From positions 744,001 to 808,000 of the forward strand of contig JAPDRO010000010.1 in the NCBI GenBank assembly GCA_030247885.1: a stretch of 64,000 nucleotides of DNA, in the 5' to 3' direction. This document shows positions 54,172-64,000 of this stretch, in pieces. Position numbers and translations under genes: made by a program. The DNA is from Taxawa tesnikishii (nom. ined.). Taxonomy: Eukaryota > Ascomycota > Dothideomycetes > Dothideales. Each line of letters opens with the position of its first letter. Position 1 is the stretch's first letter. Below the pieces are notes generated by a model that made no database searches, was not told the origin of the DNA, and saw nothing but the letters and a program-made list of their open reading frames with translations.

Positions 54172-54333
54172 ATATAGATAGCACAAATTGTTTGTGTAGA
54201 TCTAATGACTACTCCACGACAAAGTCTAATGATAATAGTTGTTGTGGGTGGCTCTACAGCCTCATGTTTGTGCAAGTACTAAGGTGGTGGGGCGCGCGTT
54301 GAGTGAACGCGCGCATTGAGTGCACGGACACGG

Positions 54334-55050
54334 TACGGCGATATCTGTGTCTAAACAACAACCGACGAAGAAGGCGCGTTGGGACGATGCTATGGACGCG
54401 GTGCGGTGCAGGGAGCCGATAACATATGATTGAAGGTGTATCTATATAAACACTGTCTCGAAACGATTGCTGAGCCGAGTCCGAGAGCTAAGCGCTGAAG
54501 AGCTGGAGGTGCCCGTCGCGAGAGCGAGTAACGGATGGCTCGTATTGGTCGGCGACTCAGCCGCCCACGGTCGCGGCACGGCACCCGCTTAAATGCGACG
54601 CAGGTGTTTCAGCTGCAGTAAGGTACAGCAAGACTAGCAAGACTCGCAAGACTCGCAAGACTCCATTCGCCGTCAGCGTTCGTATCTCTCCACTATTTCG
54701 GGAGCACGAAACAAGGACGTATATTTGCGGCGCTGCCCGCTACTCCGTTTCGGCCTGCTGACGGAGCGCTACGCATACGTAGCTACAGGATGCTCAGAAC
54801 CTCTCAATGCTTAAGGTGAGAGGACGTTGCTAGAGTACGGAGGGATTGGCAACTGGGTATTCAGGCCGCTAGGACTGTACACGACGCTCCTACTGCTGCA
54901 CGGTAGTGACTGAAACACCATGCTTGTCCCCACTCTTTTTGGCGACGAAAATCAACACTACAACCGGGAAGAAGCCCTTTTTTGCTTCCTTTGTCACACG
55001 GAATGCACGTTGAGTGCAGTCCAGCTGCGAATGACGGCCACGTACTTGCC
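54334..55050. other. Intergenic, no gene
   Basis: It holds a 9-bp tandem repeat and the 3' flank of the WD40 gene. Open frames at 54,861-55,199 show no motif. Confidence 0.35.
54627..54662 (+). repeat. 9-bp tandem repeat (AGCAAGACT) x4
   Basis: Four adjacent units AGCAAGACT/CGCAAGACT. Confidence 0.8.
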
Positions 55051-56718
55051 TTAGTTGGCGAAGAACGCACTCGCCACCTCGATATCCCTGTCGCCGTGTC
55101 CGAAATCCCATCCCACAATGCCAAACCTCGTCGAACAACAGATAATCCTTCGCTCATCGACTTGAACGTGATAGATCCTCGGTTTGCAGGTCCCGACACC
55201 GTTCAGCGGAGTAGTGCCAGTCCAGCGCCCACTGGCAGCCTCAGATGCGTGAGTCGCCGGCCCGGGTACGACGTTTGGCTTATCTTTGTCTGTAGTCTCT
55301 AACTCATGACGACGGTGCTGATGCCGGAGCGATCTCTGGTGTTGCTGTTTTTGACGATGCTGTGTTCTGTTAGAGCAAACTCCGTCTGGGTCTTTCCTGT
55401 GCGGCGATATGCCACCCGGAGCTTCGATGTTGTTGTGCAATACAAGATGTCGCAGTGGCGACCATGCCTTGTCTTCGCCTTCCTTCCAGATTGTCACTTG
55501 TTCTTCGAGAGACCCTGAGACAAGAGCGACGCAACGCCCGCTCTCGAGTTTTGCGTGAGCCGTACGTAGTGTTTGATCTGTCTTGCCAAGAGTGGCAACC
55601 GTCTCGCCTGACACGTGATCGATGATCTGAATGGGGTGTGGAGTGCCTTTGCTGAGCTTCTGTCCGTCAACGTGCACGCTGGCGACGTACTCCGGATTGG
55701 TGAATGTCCGCAGACACTCTCCGGTAGCGACGCTCCACACTCTCACGCAAAGGTCTCCGGAGCTGGATACTACCTTGTCCTCATCGACGCAAACCGCCGT
55801 AACTCCGCCGAAATGACCTTTCAGAGTGCATGCTTGAACCAGCATGCCGTAAGGGCTCGAGCCAGGCGAAGGACGGACTACAGGTACAGACCAATCTTGC
55901 TTCCACACCTTCACATGGTTGTCCATCGAGCCGGTAGCCAGGACCTCGCCAGAGAAGTGCAGGCTAACAACAGCACTGTCGTGAGCGCGTGGGATTGCCT
56001 GGAGCAGCTCGCCCGAGGAGAACCTCCAAACAAAGACTTCTGCGGAGCTGCTTCCAGAGACGATGATGTCCCTCCGGTCATCGAAGTGCAGTGTGTACAC
56101 GCGACCGTGATGGCCTCGCAGTGCCTTTCCGATGAGACGCTGGCTGTCCAGGTTCCACCTTCGGACCGTGCCGTCGTAGCCACCGCTCACCAGCTGTCGG
56201 CCACGCTGCTGGATAGCATATACAGCCCCTGTATGTCCCTCTGCTGCATAGTCCGGATGCGGAAGCTGGAAGTGGGTGAAGCGGCCAGCGTCCCAGTTGT
56301 CCTTGAGACGTGTTCTCTGCCGGAAAAGGAAACACCAGGGCACGCCTGTACCCCGTGAGAGTCCGTCCAGCCCGATCTGCTGCGGTCGTTGAGCGCCCAA
56401 GGGATGAGCAAGGACTCCTCTGGCCAGACTGTCGTCTACTTTCCATCCCTCTTGTAGACATAGCGCCTTCCAGAGAGGCGGTGAGAGGCATGGTGTTCTC
56501 CATTACCACGAGACGGCGGCGGCTTTGGCTAGGGATGTGGCTTCGAGATAGCCCAGGATCTGGAAGAACAGCTCCAACGGTAAGACATGACTTGGGTCCA
56601 GCGGGTATCTCTGCGGCGCTCTTTGTTCCGTTGGACTCTGTTCAGAATAGTTTAGCTGAAGACCTTTACATTCCAAGTCACGGACTTTGGTGTCACCTTC
56701 TGCTGAGCTATAGTACAC
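55051..56718 (-). pseudogene. F-box/WD40 repeat protein with one in-frame TAA
   Basis: A single minus frame runs from 56718 to 55051. It starts with an F-box, HVLPLELFFQILGYLEATSL and AKAAAVSW, followed at once by TAA (56503-56505) and, in the same frame, WRTPCLSPPLWKALCLQEGW. Next come FRQRTRLKDNWDAGRF and FQLPHPDYAAEGHTGAVYAI. Then follow WD40 repeats: LVSGGYDGTVRRWNLDSQRL, IIVSGSSSAEVFVWRFSSGE, VLATGSMDNHVKVWKQDW, KVVSSSGDLCVRVWSVATGE. The end RRIICCSTRFGIVGWDFGHG is typical of dothideomycete members. The part near 55,300-55,450 is degenerate and may hide a shift. TAA could derive from CAA. The family consists of SCF ubiquitin-ligase adaptors related to Pof1/Met30. Confidence 0.7.
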
Positions 56719-56875
56719 ATTGCTTCAATAGGTCCAACTTCGCAGTAGCCGGTTCGGCTTTCAAGCAGCGGTCGGTTGCTTACCACGCTGTTCAAGTACC
56801 CGCACTCAACAACAACAACAACAACAAAGAAGGCGGCTCGAAACAGGCAACTACGTCATAACGCACAGCAGCTGA

Positions 56876-57010
56876 CGTGGCTGTTTTTGCCCTAGAAGGA
56901 AAGGAATACACGCCAATGCGCGAGGCTGCTAACGCGTTCAACGTCCCAAACACTACTTTTCGGAGTCGTATGGCAGGACTAACTTCGCGCTTTATAGTAC
57001 ATGAACACGA
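56876..57010 (+). mobile_element. Pogo-B-like transposase N-terminal remnant
   Basis: Plus frame VAVFALEGKEYTPMREAANA, then NTTFRSRMAGLTSRFIVHEH, resembles the HTH start of pogo-B (ISALERKELKSIRKAAGAF; LRARMAGRTSRAIAHE). It is diverged, and it is cut off at the left end of the next R1 copy. An (AAC)n tract precedes it at 56,816-56,827. Confidence 0.6.
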
Positions 57011-57049
57011 GCACACAGCGCTGCTATTTCTATGCACACTCCACAACAA

Positions 57050-58008
57050 ATGCCAGGATCCCGCATCCTACATCCCGTCACTGCGTGCAGCACGGTAGCG
57101 GGCACTACTTTTTTACCAGCGCTAAGAAGATGATTCGTGGGGAACCGAAACCCGAATCTCGTCTCTTGTGCTGTTACGACACTTCGTGGTTGATCCGGAA
57201 AACCCCTGCTACAACCGGTAAGAAGTGGGATCTGGGAAACAATCGGCATGCACCGACGCGACAGATCGGAGCGGGGAGCAGTACGGCCACCGTCCATCTG
57301 CCATCAGTCTGCAGATCCGGGACGGGAGGATTCAACCTCGGGATCGGATTGGGCGAAAAGTTTATCCGATCCCACCATTTCATTTCTCGTTTCCTGGATG
57401 GGTGACAATGCCATCCCTACTCATAGAGAGCAAGCCAAGACGCAGCCTTACGCTAGGGTGAAGGAGGGAAAGTGCAAATAAGCAGGTTGTGTTTGTGCAT
57501 CGTTTAAGAGCTCAGCCTCGGACCTCTTCCACTTGGAGACGTTTCAAAAGCGCCCGCACTCCAGAGCGTGCCTGGCAACCCCTTTCTCGGGGCTTGTAGG
57601 AGGGCTATGAAGACATGCGACACGCCAGACAGGCCGTATCTTGGCGAATAGTAGGTGCCAAAGAGCGACATTGCGTGCTTTCACCAGTGTTAACCCGCGC
57701 ATAGTGGTCAACCAACGTATCCTGCTAGACGCAGATATCTGGCCAGACTTCTGTGTCGCTCGAGAAAAGCTTCAGTGAAGTGCGAAGCATGTGTAGCAGA
57801 TCTTGCAATTCGTTGCAAATCCTCCAGATCACGGTCAGCGGCCGCAAGCAAGTAGCTACGCGCGTGATGTATTCCGAAGCCGGAGGGTTGCATACTGGGA
57901 CATTGCGTGCTAGACTGGATGATTCTTACAACGCTAGACCCAACAATCATACATGTTGCTGTCTTACATGGATGTTTGGGATGACACGCGACTCTTGACC
58001 ACTCACAA
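57050..58008 (+). repeat. R1 dispersed repeat, second copy
   Basis: Direct-orientation match to 26.95-27.89 kb: GCTGTTACGACAC near 57,170, GAGAGCAAGCCAAGACGCAG near 57,425, GGTCAACCAACGTATC near 57,706, GCAAATCCTCCAGATCACGG near 57,816 and the end CCACTCACA near 58,005. No coding frame is shared between the copies, which argues against a protein-coding role. Confidence 0.7.
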
Positions 58009-58565
58009 ATCTGGGTCATGCTCACTGTGTTCCTGTTAGGGATTGTGAGCGGGAGTGCAACATTCCAACTACCGCTGAGTCAAGCGAATCAACTCCTGAT
58101 GGACGTTCTGTACTGACTGCCCAGAAGGATTGAAAATATTGAGTAATAGAAGGCAGTGCTCTTTCAGTGCATCCAGTCGTTCAAAACGACGAACAACCTC
58201 TGCATCACCGGAGCCGGGTAGTAACGCGTTCTCAAGAGACTTTTCCTAGCGACTCAGCGCAATGCACAAGAAGCTTGAACATGAAAGACCTCTGTCGGAC
58301 CAAGAAGTTGCTTGGCGACAACGGTCAACACTCTATCGCTATGAGGTAGAACATGCTAGTGTAGTGGATCTCCTCACGATCTATGACTTCGATATACTCT
58401 CTGCTCGTGGCGCGGAAGCGCTTCATGGCATCCGCTCGAGCGTTCGGGGATTCCTTGGCAGCCGAACCTTGGCGTTGCTCAGTCAACAGACCAAAACCAG
58501 CATGACCACAGCGACTCTTACAACCTCTCCAGCAGCGACACCTCGTTTGCTCTTCCATCGTTCTG
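58009..58565. other. Probable 5' flank of PD-(D/E)XK gene
   Basis: No gene is seen between R1 and the ATG at 58566. Confidence 0.35.
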
Positions 58566-60083
58566 ATGTCAAATGACTGGGAGTTCGTAGAGTTGTGGCT
58601 TGACAGTGCCGTACCCTTCCATCAAGATGGATTTCCCTCTGTATCACTGTTGGAAGCAGCTCACGGCGCGCCCCGCGTCGCATCGACTCGCGCTCCACCA
58701 ACCCCTCCTGCATCCACATGGCCAGTCAAGCCCTCCGACGACATCTGTTCAGCGTCCCAAAGCCAGTCGCTAAAGCGCAAAAGACGCGTCTGGACAAGAA
58801 AGACAGCGTGTGACGCGATGCCGTCGCCGCGCAAACGCATCAGAACTCAGGACGACCACACCTCCGTCACAACCGCTGCGAGCGTCCTCAGTGACATTCA
58901 GCTACCTCCCACAGTTAGTTCTCGCTCCTCTTCTCCGACGAAAGTTCGAGCGGGAAGCCCTGTGAGAGAGCTAAGAGACATCTACCGTTTTGCCAGCCCG
59001 CCGCTCAAGTACACCACAACTCCGGATGCCAGTACGCCGCGGAGCGTCACAGATCTCATAAACGGACTGCCGTTGCACGGGGTGGGAGTGATACCTGGAT
59101 CTTTAAAGGTATCGGTTGTATCAACAATCCAGCTGCGACGTTGACTGAGTGATGTTGAAGGAAACCATCAGAGCCGCCCTGCCTTTTGAGACTATGCCTG
59201 ATTATGCCTTTGACACATCAATCAACACCGATCAGTCCGCCGATCAGGCGCTATGGAGCAAGGCTATGAGCACGTTGGAGAGAGCAAAGGCGTGTTTCGT
59301 GGACAACGAGCCCGAAGCTCCATGGTTGGCGATAGCAGCAAAGCTGCTAGAGGACGTTTTCGCGCAGTCGGAGTTGGACGGAATGTTGTGTGTCAAGGAC
59401 GTGTAAGTATTGGTCCATGTTCAGCTTGGGCCTCACAGCCATCGCGACTGACGCACACCGGTGCTTGCAGCCAATACAGCGACATCAACTCCAATAGCCT
59501 CCTCCCACATGTCCACAACACCGCGATCCCAACCAAGAAAGCAGACCTCGCCATCGCCGTCTCAGCTCACACGCCTGCCACTGCTCCAGTGTATACCGCA
59601 CTCCGCACATCAGACCCCACAATGAGACTCAGTCAGATGTCAGAGACGAGCGTGAGCAGGCTAGCTCTGCCGGGCTGCATTGAGGTGGGTGAGCCGGGCA
59701 AGAGCTACTTGGAAGCCAGCCTGCAGCTCGGGGTCTGGTGTTTCGCTGGGCTGGAGAAGCTGAAAGAGCTGAGAGTGCACTCCGGGAAGACTGATGAGCA
59801 GATACTAGCGTCGGGAGAGGAGAAGGAAAGCGAGATTGCACAGGACATGAGGTCTCAAGAAGACCTTCCGATCTTCGGATGGACTGCGATCGGTATGGAC
59901 TGGAAGCTGCACGTCGCATTCGAGGACAAAGCGGATGGAGGTGCTGTGGTTCTAGGACCTTTGGATAGTGGGGGCCTGGGTTCCGCGTTGTCATTCTTCA
60001 AGCTCTTCAGGACAGCGACGATGTTGGCCAAGTGGGCGAAGGAGACGTATTGGGCGGAGTTTCGGAGTATCGTGAAAGCATGA
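58566..60083 (+). CDS. PD-(D/E)XK nuclease-like domain protein (465 aa)
   Basis: Three exons fit: 58566-59108, 59161-59402 and 59471-60083, with GT-AG introns of 52 and 68 bp. The joins read GSLK/ETIRAALPF and CVKDV/QYSDINSNSL. N-terminus: WEFVELWLD, then a Ser/Pro/basic linker (SLKRKRRVW, SPRKRIRTQ). The helical region SVTDLINGLPL...ALWSKAMSTLERAKAC precedes the fold core. Core: TKKADLAIAV (expected catalytic Asp), CIEVGEPGK, EASLQLGVWCFAGLEKLKEL, MDWKLHVAFED and LARW-like LAKWAKETYW. The fungal family is expected to have Glu-x-Lys; here it is Glu-Val-Gly, so the Lys is missing and nuclease activity is doubtful. The gene is otherwise intact and ends in TGA. Paralogues lie at 13.5 and 28.4-30.0 kb. 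Function is not known. Confidence 0.8.
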
Positions 60084-61227
60084 GCAGGGTGCTCGAGTGC
60101 AGGGGATGGGTGCAAGGCATAGTCTTCAGCAGTCAATTCACCTTCATCTACATGTTAGGGATGCAGAGAGTAGTCAGTCTTGCTCTTCTCGATCTAATCT
60201 TTGTTCACCGTCCTGTTCCCGCTGTGAATGGCCGAACTCATCTTTTTGTTTGCATTCCCACGGCCCCTGCTTGTTTTTCTGTGTTTTTCTGTCCTTACCG
60301 TCCCATCTGCATTACTCCCTTCCCTCTCCTCGTCTCACGCCAGCTAGAACGACCTGCAACGTACGGTGCGTACCCAATACAGTGTCCGTCCTCAACCGGG
60401 AACAAACGCTCGAACTTGTCCAACATTTGTATACGGCTGTTCCGATTCAGACTGGCGGAACGGTTAGGTATCGATTCCCTATTGCGTTGAGAGCACCGCA
60501 CAGGCCCCTGATGGGAAATGGCATGAATCGTGGCTACGTTCGCTTCTCCTGATACAGTATGAGCAGTCAACGAACAGTAGGCGTCAATATCCATTGGTAG
60601 ATCTTGGACCATGGGCAGTAGAAAAGAGGATATTGTCATTCCTAAGCCATCTGCATCCACGTTCTAGCATCCGCAGAAGCGCCACCAGTGCCACCTCCAG
60701 CTCGAAGCAAGTCGCGAAGTACGACTGGAGTATAAGACTGGAAAGAAGTTCGAGTTCAGCCGCTCACGCTTGTTAACGCATCGGCTACGGGGAGGATATG
60801 TCCATCCTTGTTCCGCATGCCACATGCCATAAAGTCAAGTAGCGTCACGTAGGATCTTGTATAGCATGAACAACCCTTGACTGGACTCAGTGCAGAGTCG
60901 AGATGGTTGGAAGAAGACTACGACTTCAGAATGGCAAGATTCCGAAAAATATTGGACAACGAAAATGCTCGAATGGTCATCCACCACAGCACTAACACAT
61001 CGGTCAACTGCTTGTGAATGGCAGACCGGACGGGAGGCCAGGAACCCCCATCTGCCTCTGTATGCGGACCGGTTCCCGAATCCCGTCCTTCAGCGGTCGT
61101 ATCGCGGCTGAACTGAAGCAAGCGAGGCGTGTCGTGGTAGCGTGAATGACGAAACCCAGGTTTCGCTTTCCTGCCTGTCGTCCCCCAGAGCCCGGTTCAA
61201 GGTAACGCACGACAGGGGTGCCTGCGA
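60084..61227. other. No recognisable gene
   Basis: Overlapping motif-less frames on both strands. Nothing is conserved that I can name. Confidence 0.3.
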
Positions 61228-61545
61228 AAGGGGGCGCCCAAGGTTCTCAAGAAAGGGCAAGCGGGTCGTATTGAAAGGAAGACTCGTGTTTAGCACGAAG
61301 TGCTTGGAATGGCGACGGAAGCCGAAGTGGAGTCTTCCAACAGAAAGACACGTTGACGGCCACGCAAGCGTCCAAGAGGAGAAGCGGTCTAGGCGAGAAA
61401 CATGAAGCTCATGAGAACCTATCTGGCGGTCCAGGCTCTGACTATATTGTTGTTACAATCCGCAGACAACAGCGATGCTGGAAGGGTTAGCATCTCGTGA
61501 TCTCTTTCCCCACTCAATTTACTACCCCGCAGTTTGCGTTCCGAG
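61228..61545 (+). mobile_element. Pogo-B C-terminal fragment
   Basis: KGKRVVLKGRLVFSTKCLEW matches KGKRVALKGRFLFSTEEVLE of the intact transposase. After a frame change, GSDYIVVTIRR matches its tail, and a decayed terminus ends near TACCCCGCAGTTTGCGT (about 61,540). Confidence 0.7.
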
Positions 61546-62785
61546 GATACGAGAAGCTCCGAGAATATGTGGTCTATCCGAATGTGAGGATAAACTATAC
61601 TGCCACATGGCCATCTTCGAGGACGAACAACTCTCGATATGGCCGTCGCTCTAGAGGTAAGAGTACCTGCGGATCTGACGACGACGGGAATGGATTTGAC
61701 GCGTCAGCAGACCAAAGAAAAGTTACTCAAGAACCTGAAGGAGTACGCAGAACTGTCCGACAAAGACCTCGACCTTTTCAGATATGCTGTCATCTCCTCT
61801 GACTATTTCACCCGTTACGACCATCGCGGTGGAATCATCTCCCCGGGACAAAAGCATTACCGAACGGACGGGACTGAGCATACCCTCAAGCACGTGCCGT
61901 GGAAAAGTTGCTTGGGGACGTCGAGGATGTGATCGCTCGTCAAGTCCCTCAAGATCGACGGACCGAGGTATTCCATAAAGTCATGGACGACATGCCACGT
62001 CGCAAGCACACCCCGGGTTGAGAGAGTCCTGTCGTTGGTCCTAACGGGAAACGGGAAACTCCGTTCTCGGCGTCTAGAACTGTGCGCTTCCTTCTGGCAG
62101 TTTCCTTGCATTCGAGTATGTATTACTTACAACTTTGCAGTTGCCGGACTCCACAAGATGAAATGCTCAACTCATCGATGATCTGGCACGCGTGAGGAAC
62201 CTCGAACCTAGTGAGAAAGACCACGTCCGTGCTCACATCATATAGGAGAGTCCAGGTGGTGCGGTGACAGGCGACAAGCGACAAGAGAATCATAAAAATC
62301 AGCCACGCACTTAGGCCCGGATACTGGGGATCAGCGACTGTTCTGCGATACAGGTGCGCGCACGACCAGCCACAACGATGGGAACAAGCTGTTGCTGATG
62401 TGATTTTGATCTATGTATGCGAACTTTTGTGACAGTTTTTCTCTTTCTTGCCAGGCCTACTAGTTGCTTTGAACTTTGCCCGAGTTATCGTCAGTACTGA
62501 AATCCCCAATGTCGTCCGATAAACTTAGGTATCAGTCAGAAAGTCTTGTGATGAGATCAATGAATACACAGCTATGCTAATCTTTTACAACGACGCCGCG
62601 GTCGTGGAAGCAATCGCATCATAGGCAAGCCAGTCATGTCGCAGGCCTAGTATATGATTCCCCTCTCGGTTCCACGGACTCCTGCCTACTTTTCTATCTT
62701 AGCTCCTGTTCCGCTGCGTCATTTCTCCATTCGGCCTAGTATCCTATCATCCCCATGTCGCATTTGTTGCGACAATTCTGAACAC
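61546..62785. other. Unassigned; one 97-aa open frame
   Basis: A plus frame at 61,639-61,932 (start MAVALEVRVPADLTTTGMDL; later DLDLFRYAVISSDYFTRYDH) is coherent but unrecognised. The rest has no motif. Confidence 0.3.
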
Positions 62786-62925
62786 TCCGACATCTTATGA
62801 GGGTAGGTGCCGATGCTCTGAATCGCGTCGATTCTGCCGTTCTCTTAGTTGCAACTCGGTTTGGAGATGGCAAGATCTCGCTTCAGTAACTGCGCTGCTG
62901 TCACGGGCGGGACTCGGGGCGTAGG
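62786..62925 (+). repeat. R2 repeat, direct copy
   Basis: About 140 bp (GAGGGTAGGTGCCGATGCTC, later CAACTCGGTTTGGAGATGGC) match the reverse complement of 63,745-63,900. The function and family are unknown. Confidence 0.6.
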
Positions 62926-63124
62926 TATTGCTGACAGGGTAGGATGTATTCGATGCTACGGACGGGCTATCTAGGCCAGGTAGGGTCGCTCGGATTGACA
63001 GGACGTAGCTCGAAGAGCCATAATCGAAATCATGGAACGAAGCTGAGGTCTAGCCGCGCTTCGGCTAACCTACTCAATACAGAAGGCACGTGATTATGGC
63101 GACTACCACATGTCCCAGGCTACG

Positions 63125-63359
63125 CCTGTGACAGCTAGCATGGTGGATAAGATCCAGACTTGCCTTCAAAATGATGGCTGGTACACGAAATACTGAAGAA
63201 AATCACTGTTCCTGAGTTGCTATGCAAATCTCCAACATTTAACTATTCTGTACTTAATTTGCTAGTGAATTGCTAGTGTTGTGAGTACAAAGCACGTGGT
63301 GGTGCATCTGAGGGTAGGCTTCAGATTCAGAGAGTTGCGTTACTTTTGCCGGGGTACCA
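63125..63359 (+). mobile_element. Tc1-type element, 3' end fragment
   Basis: CTAGCATGGTGGATAAGATC, then codons for LQNDGWYTKY-TGA and GCTAGTGTTGTGAGTACAAA, match the last 230 bp of the Tc1-type element at 46.8-48.2 kb. It ends at a decayed terminus followed by TA. Confidence 0.8.
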
Positions 63360-63369
63360 TAGTCTTCCT

Positions 63370-63590
63370 GCCTTGGACTTGCTTCCCGGATCCCGATGTT
63401 TGGCCATCGTCACGACGCATCCGGTTTCTTGTCTACGACGCTTCCACGCAGTATACTCGAAGCAACTTATAGTGCTACGCTCACTATCATTTCCTGAACG
63501 ACTACACTATCGTCTCCGCTGCAGAACCCCACTTTATAGTCAACTATGCAGAGCTTCGACTGCGGATACCGCCTGTTGCACAGTCGTAGG
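63370..63590 (-). repeat. R1 dispersed repeat, 5' part, inverted
   Basis: GTTTGGCCATCGTCACGACG, then CATTTCCTGAACGACTACA, matches the reverse complement of 26,715-26,880, with an internal deletion near 63,400. The adjoining Tc1 fragment marks its border. Confidence 0.65.
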
Positions 63591-63734
63591 CTGGATCAGG
63601 CGTTGACGGTCCTCTTCAACGCTTGCGCAAGGCGTCCGCCCAGATCCGAGTGTCTGTCTGTCGCGATCTGCGCGCAAGTCGCAGCGCTTCGCGTCGCACC
63701 CTGCCGCATCAAGCCTTAGCACCGTGTAACGAGA

Positions 63735-63950
63735 TCTACGTATGCCGGCTAACTGTAACATGTTGCAAAAGATGCAGCACAGCTACTGAATTGAGATCGT
63801 ATAGTCTCCAAACCGAGCTACTACGTAAGGAACGACACAACCGACGTGACCCAGAGCATCGGCGCCTACCCCAACGATACTTAGTATTGTTAAGAACCTT
63901 ACAACAACTAGCACGGAGAAGCAGTACCCGAACACCGCTCACAATGTGCA
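63735..63950 (-). repeat. R2 repeat, inverted copy
   Basis: On the minus strand it reads GGGGTAGGCGCCGATGCTCT, then TAGCTCGGTTTGGAGACTAT, matching R2 at 62.79-62.93 kb in opposite orientation. Together with the R1 piece it may be part of a larger element that runs off the window. Confidence 0.55.
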
Positions 63951-64000
63951 ACGTTGTTTGCAAGCAGCGTTATATGATCCGTCGGACCTGCTACTCTAGT

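Larger units (their letters stand above)
52226..54333 (+). mobile_element. Pogo-D transposon copy 2 (complete ends)
   Basis: Perfect inverted termini of about 41 bp, CCGTGTCCGTGCACTCAATG from 52226 with the complement to 54333. TA at 52224-52225 and 54334-54335. The transposase begins at ATG 52315 (MPPIDDALAEIDALKPGERL). A two-base loss near 52,500 shifts the frame, which reopens and stays open as 52,583-53,521. From about 53,355 the protein continues in the -1 frame to 54,171. It is the better-preserved copy of family D. Confidence 0.9.

Overview
This window reads as a repeat-rich, accessory-type stretch of a filamentous ascomycete genome (Pezizomycotina, most likely a dothideomycete). The evidence is short GT-AG introns of about 50-85 bp, Zn2Cys6 and bZIP regulators with DUF3425, a Tsl1/Tps3-type trehalose complex subunit with the family's tiny first exon, fungal HNH_2 and PD-(D/E)XK-like nucleases, and many pogo/Fot1-type transposons. 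Only about six or seven host genes look whole. They sit among broken genes and nested DNA transposons. I ran no searches; family names rest on motifs read by eye.

Layout. 0-5.4 kb: LINE RNase H tail, a decayed pogo-type element (family D copy 1), an F-box gene remnant and a pogo-B fragment. 6.3-8.3 kb: an intact HNH_2 gene with a gene remnant behind it. 8.5-10 kb: decayed pogo-C. 10.4-15.8 kb: gene remnants and a hypothetical gene. 16.5-18.3 kb: pogo-B fragments with a 170-bp MITE inside one. 18.7-21.6 kb: trehalose complex subunit (3 exons). 24.3-25.5 kb: bZIP factor, followed by a DUF3425 pseudogene. 26.7-30.8 kb: an unclassified repeat (R1), a PD-(D/E)XK pseudogene and a C2H2 (OrsD-like) fragment. 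31.8-32.8 kb: Zn2Cys6 factor. 33.0-44.7 kb: two almost identical pogo-A elements in inverted orientation around an 8-kb segment. That segment holds a large C2H2 - tyrosine recombinase-like - RecQ helicase gene and a Zn2Cys6/DUF3425 factor. 44.7-48.2 kb: a complete pogo-B element with an open 583-aa transposase, then a Tc1-type element. 49.2-50.1 kb: DUF4188 pseudogene. 50.8-54.3 kb: pogo-E and pogo-D copy 2, abutting and sharing one TA. 55-56.7 kb: F-box/WD40 gene with one stop. 57-58 kb: second R1 copy. 58.6-60.1 kb: PD-(D/E)XK-like gene with three exons. 61-64 kb: transposon and repeat debris.

How it fits together. The conserved-pathway content is small: the trehalose subunit and the transcription factors. 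The rest is mobile-element machinery and expanded fungal gene families (HNH_2, PD-(D/E)XK, F-box, OrsD-type, DUF3425) that occur here as one intact copy plus broken paralogues. Most premature stops in the otherwise open frames are TAG at expected Gln or Trp codons. CpA-to-TpA (RIP-type) mutation would give this pattern, though readthrough or A-to-I RNA editing are alternatives. The most unusual object is the recombinase-RecQ gene at 35.3-39.7 kb. It carries a complete-looking R...K...HxxR...H...Y tyrosine recombinase signature between paired zinc fingers and a RecQ helicase, and is a candidate for an undescribed mobile element.
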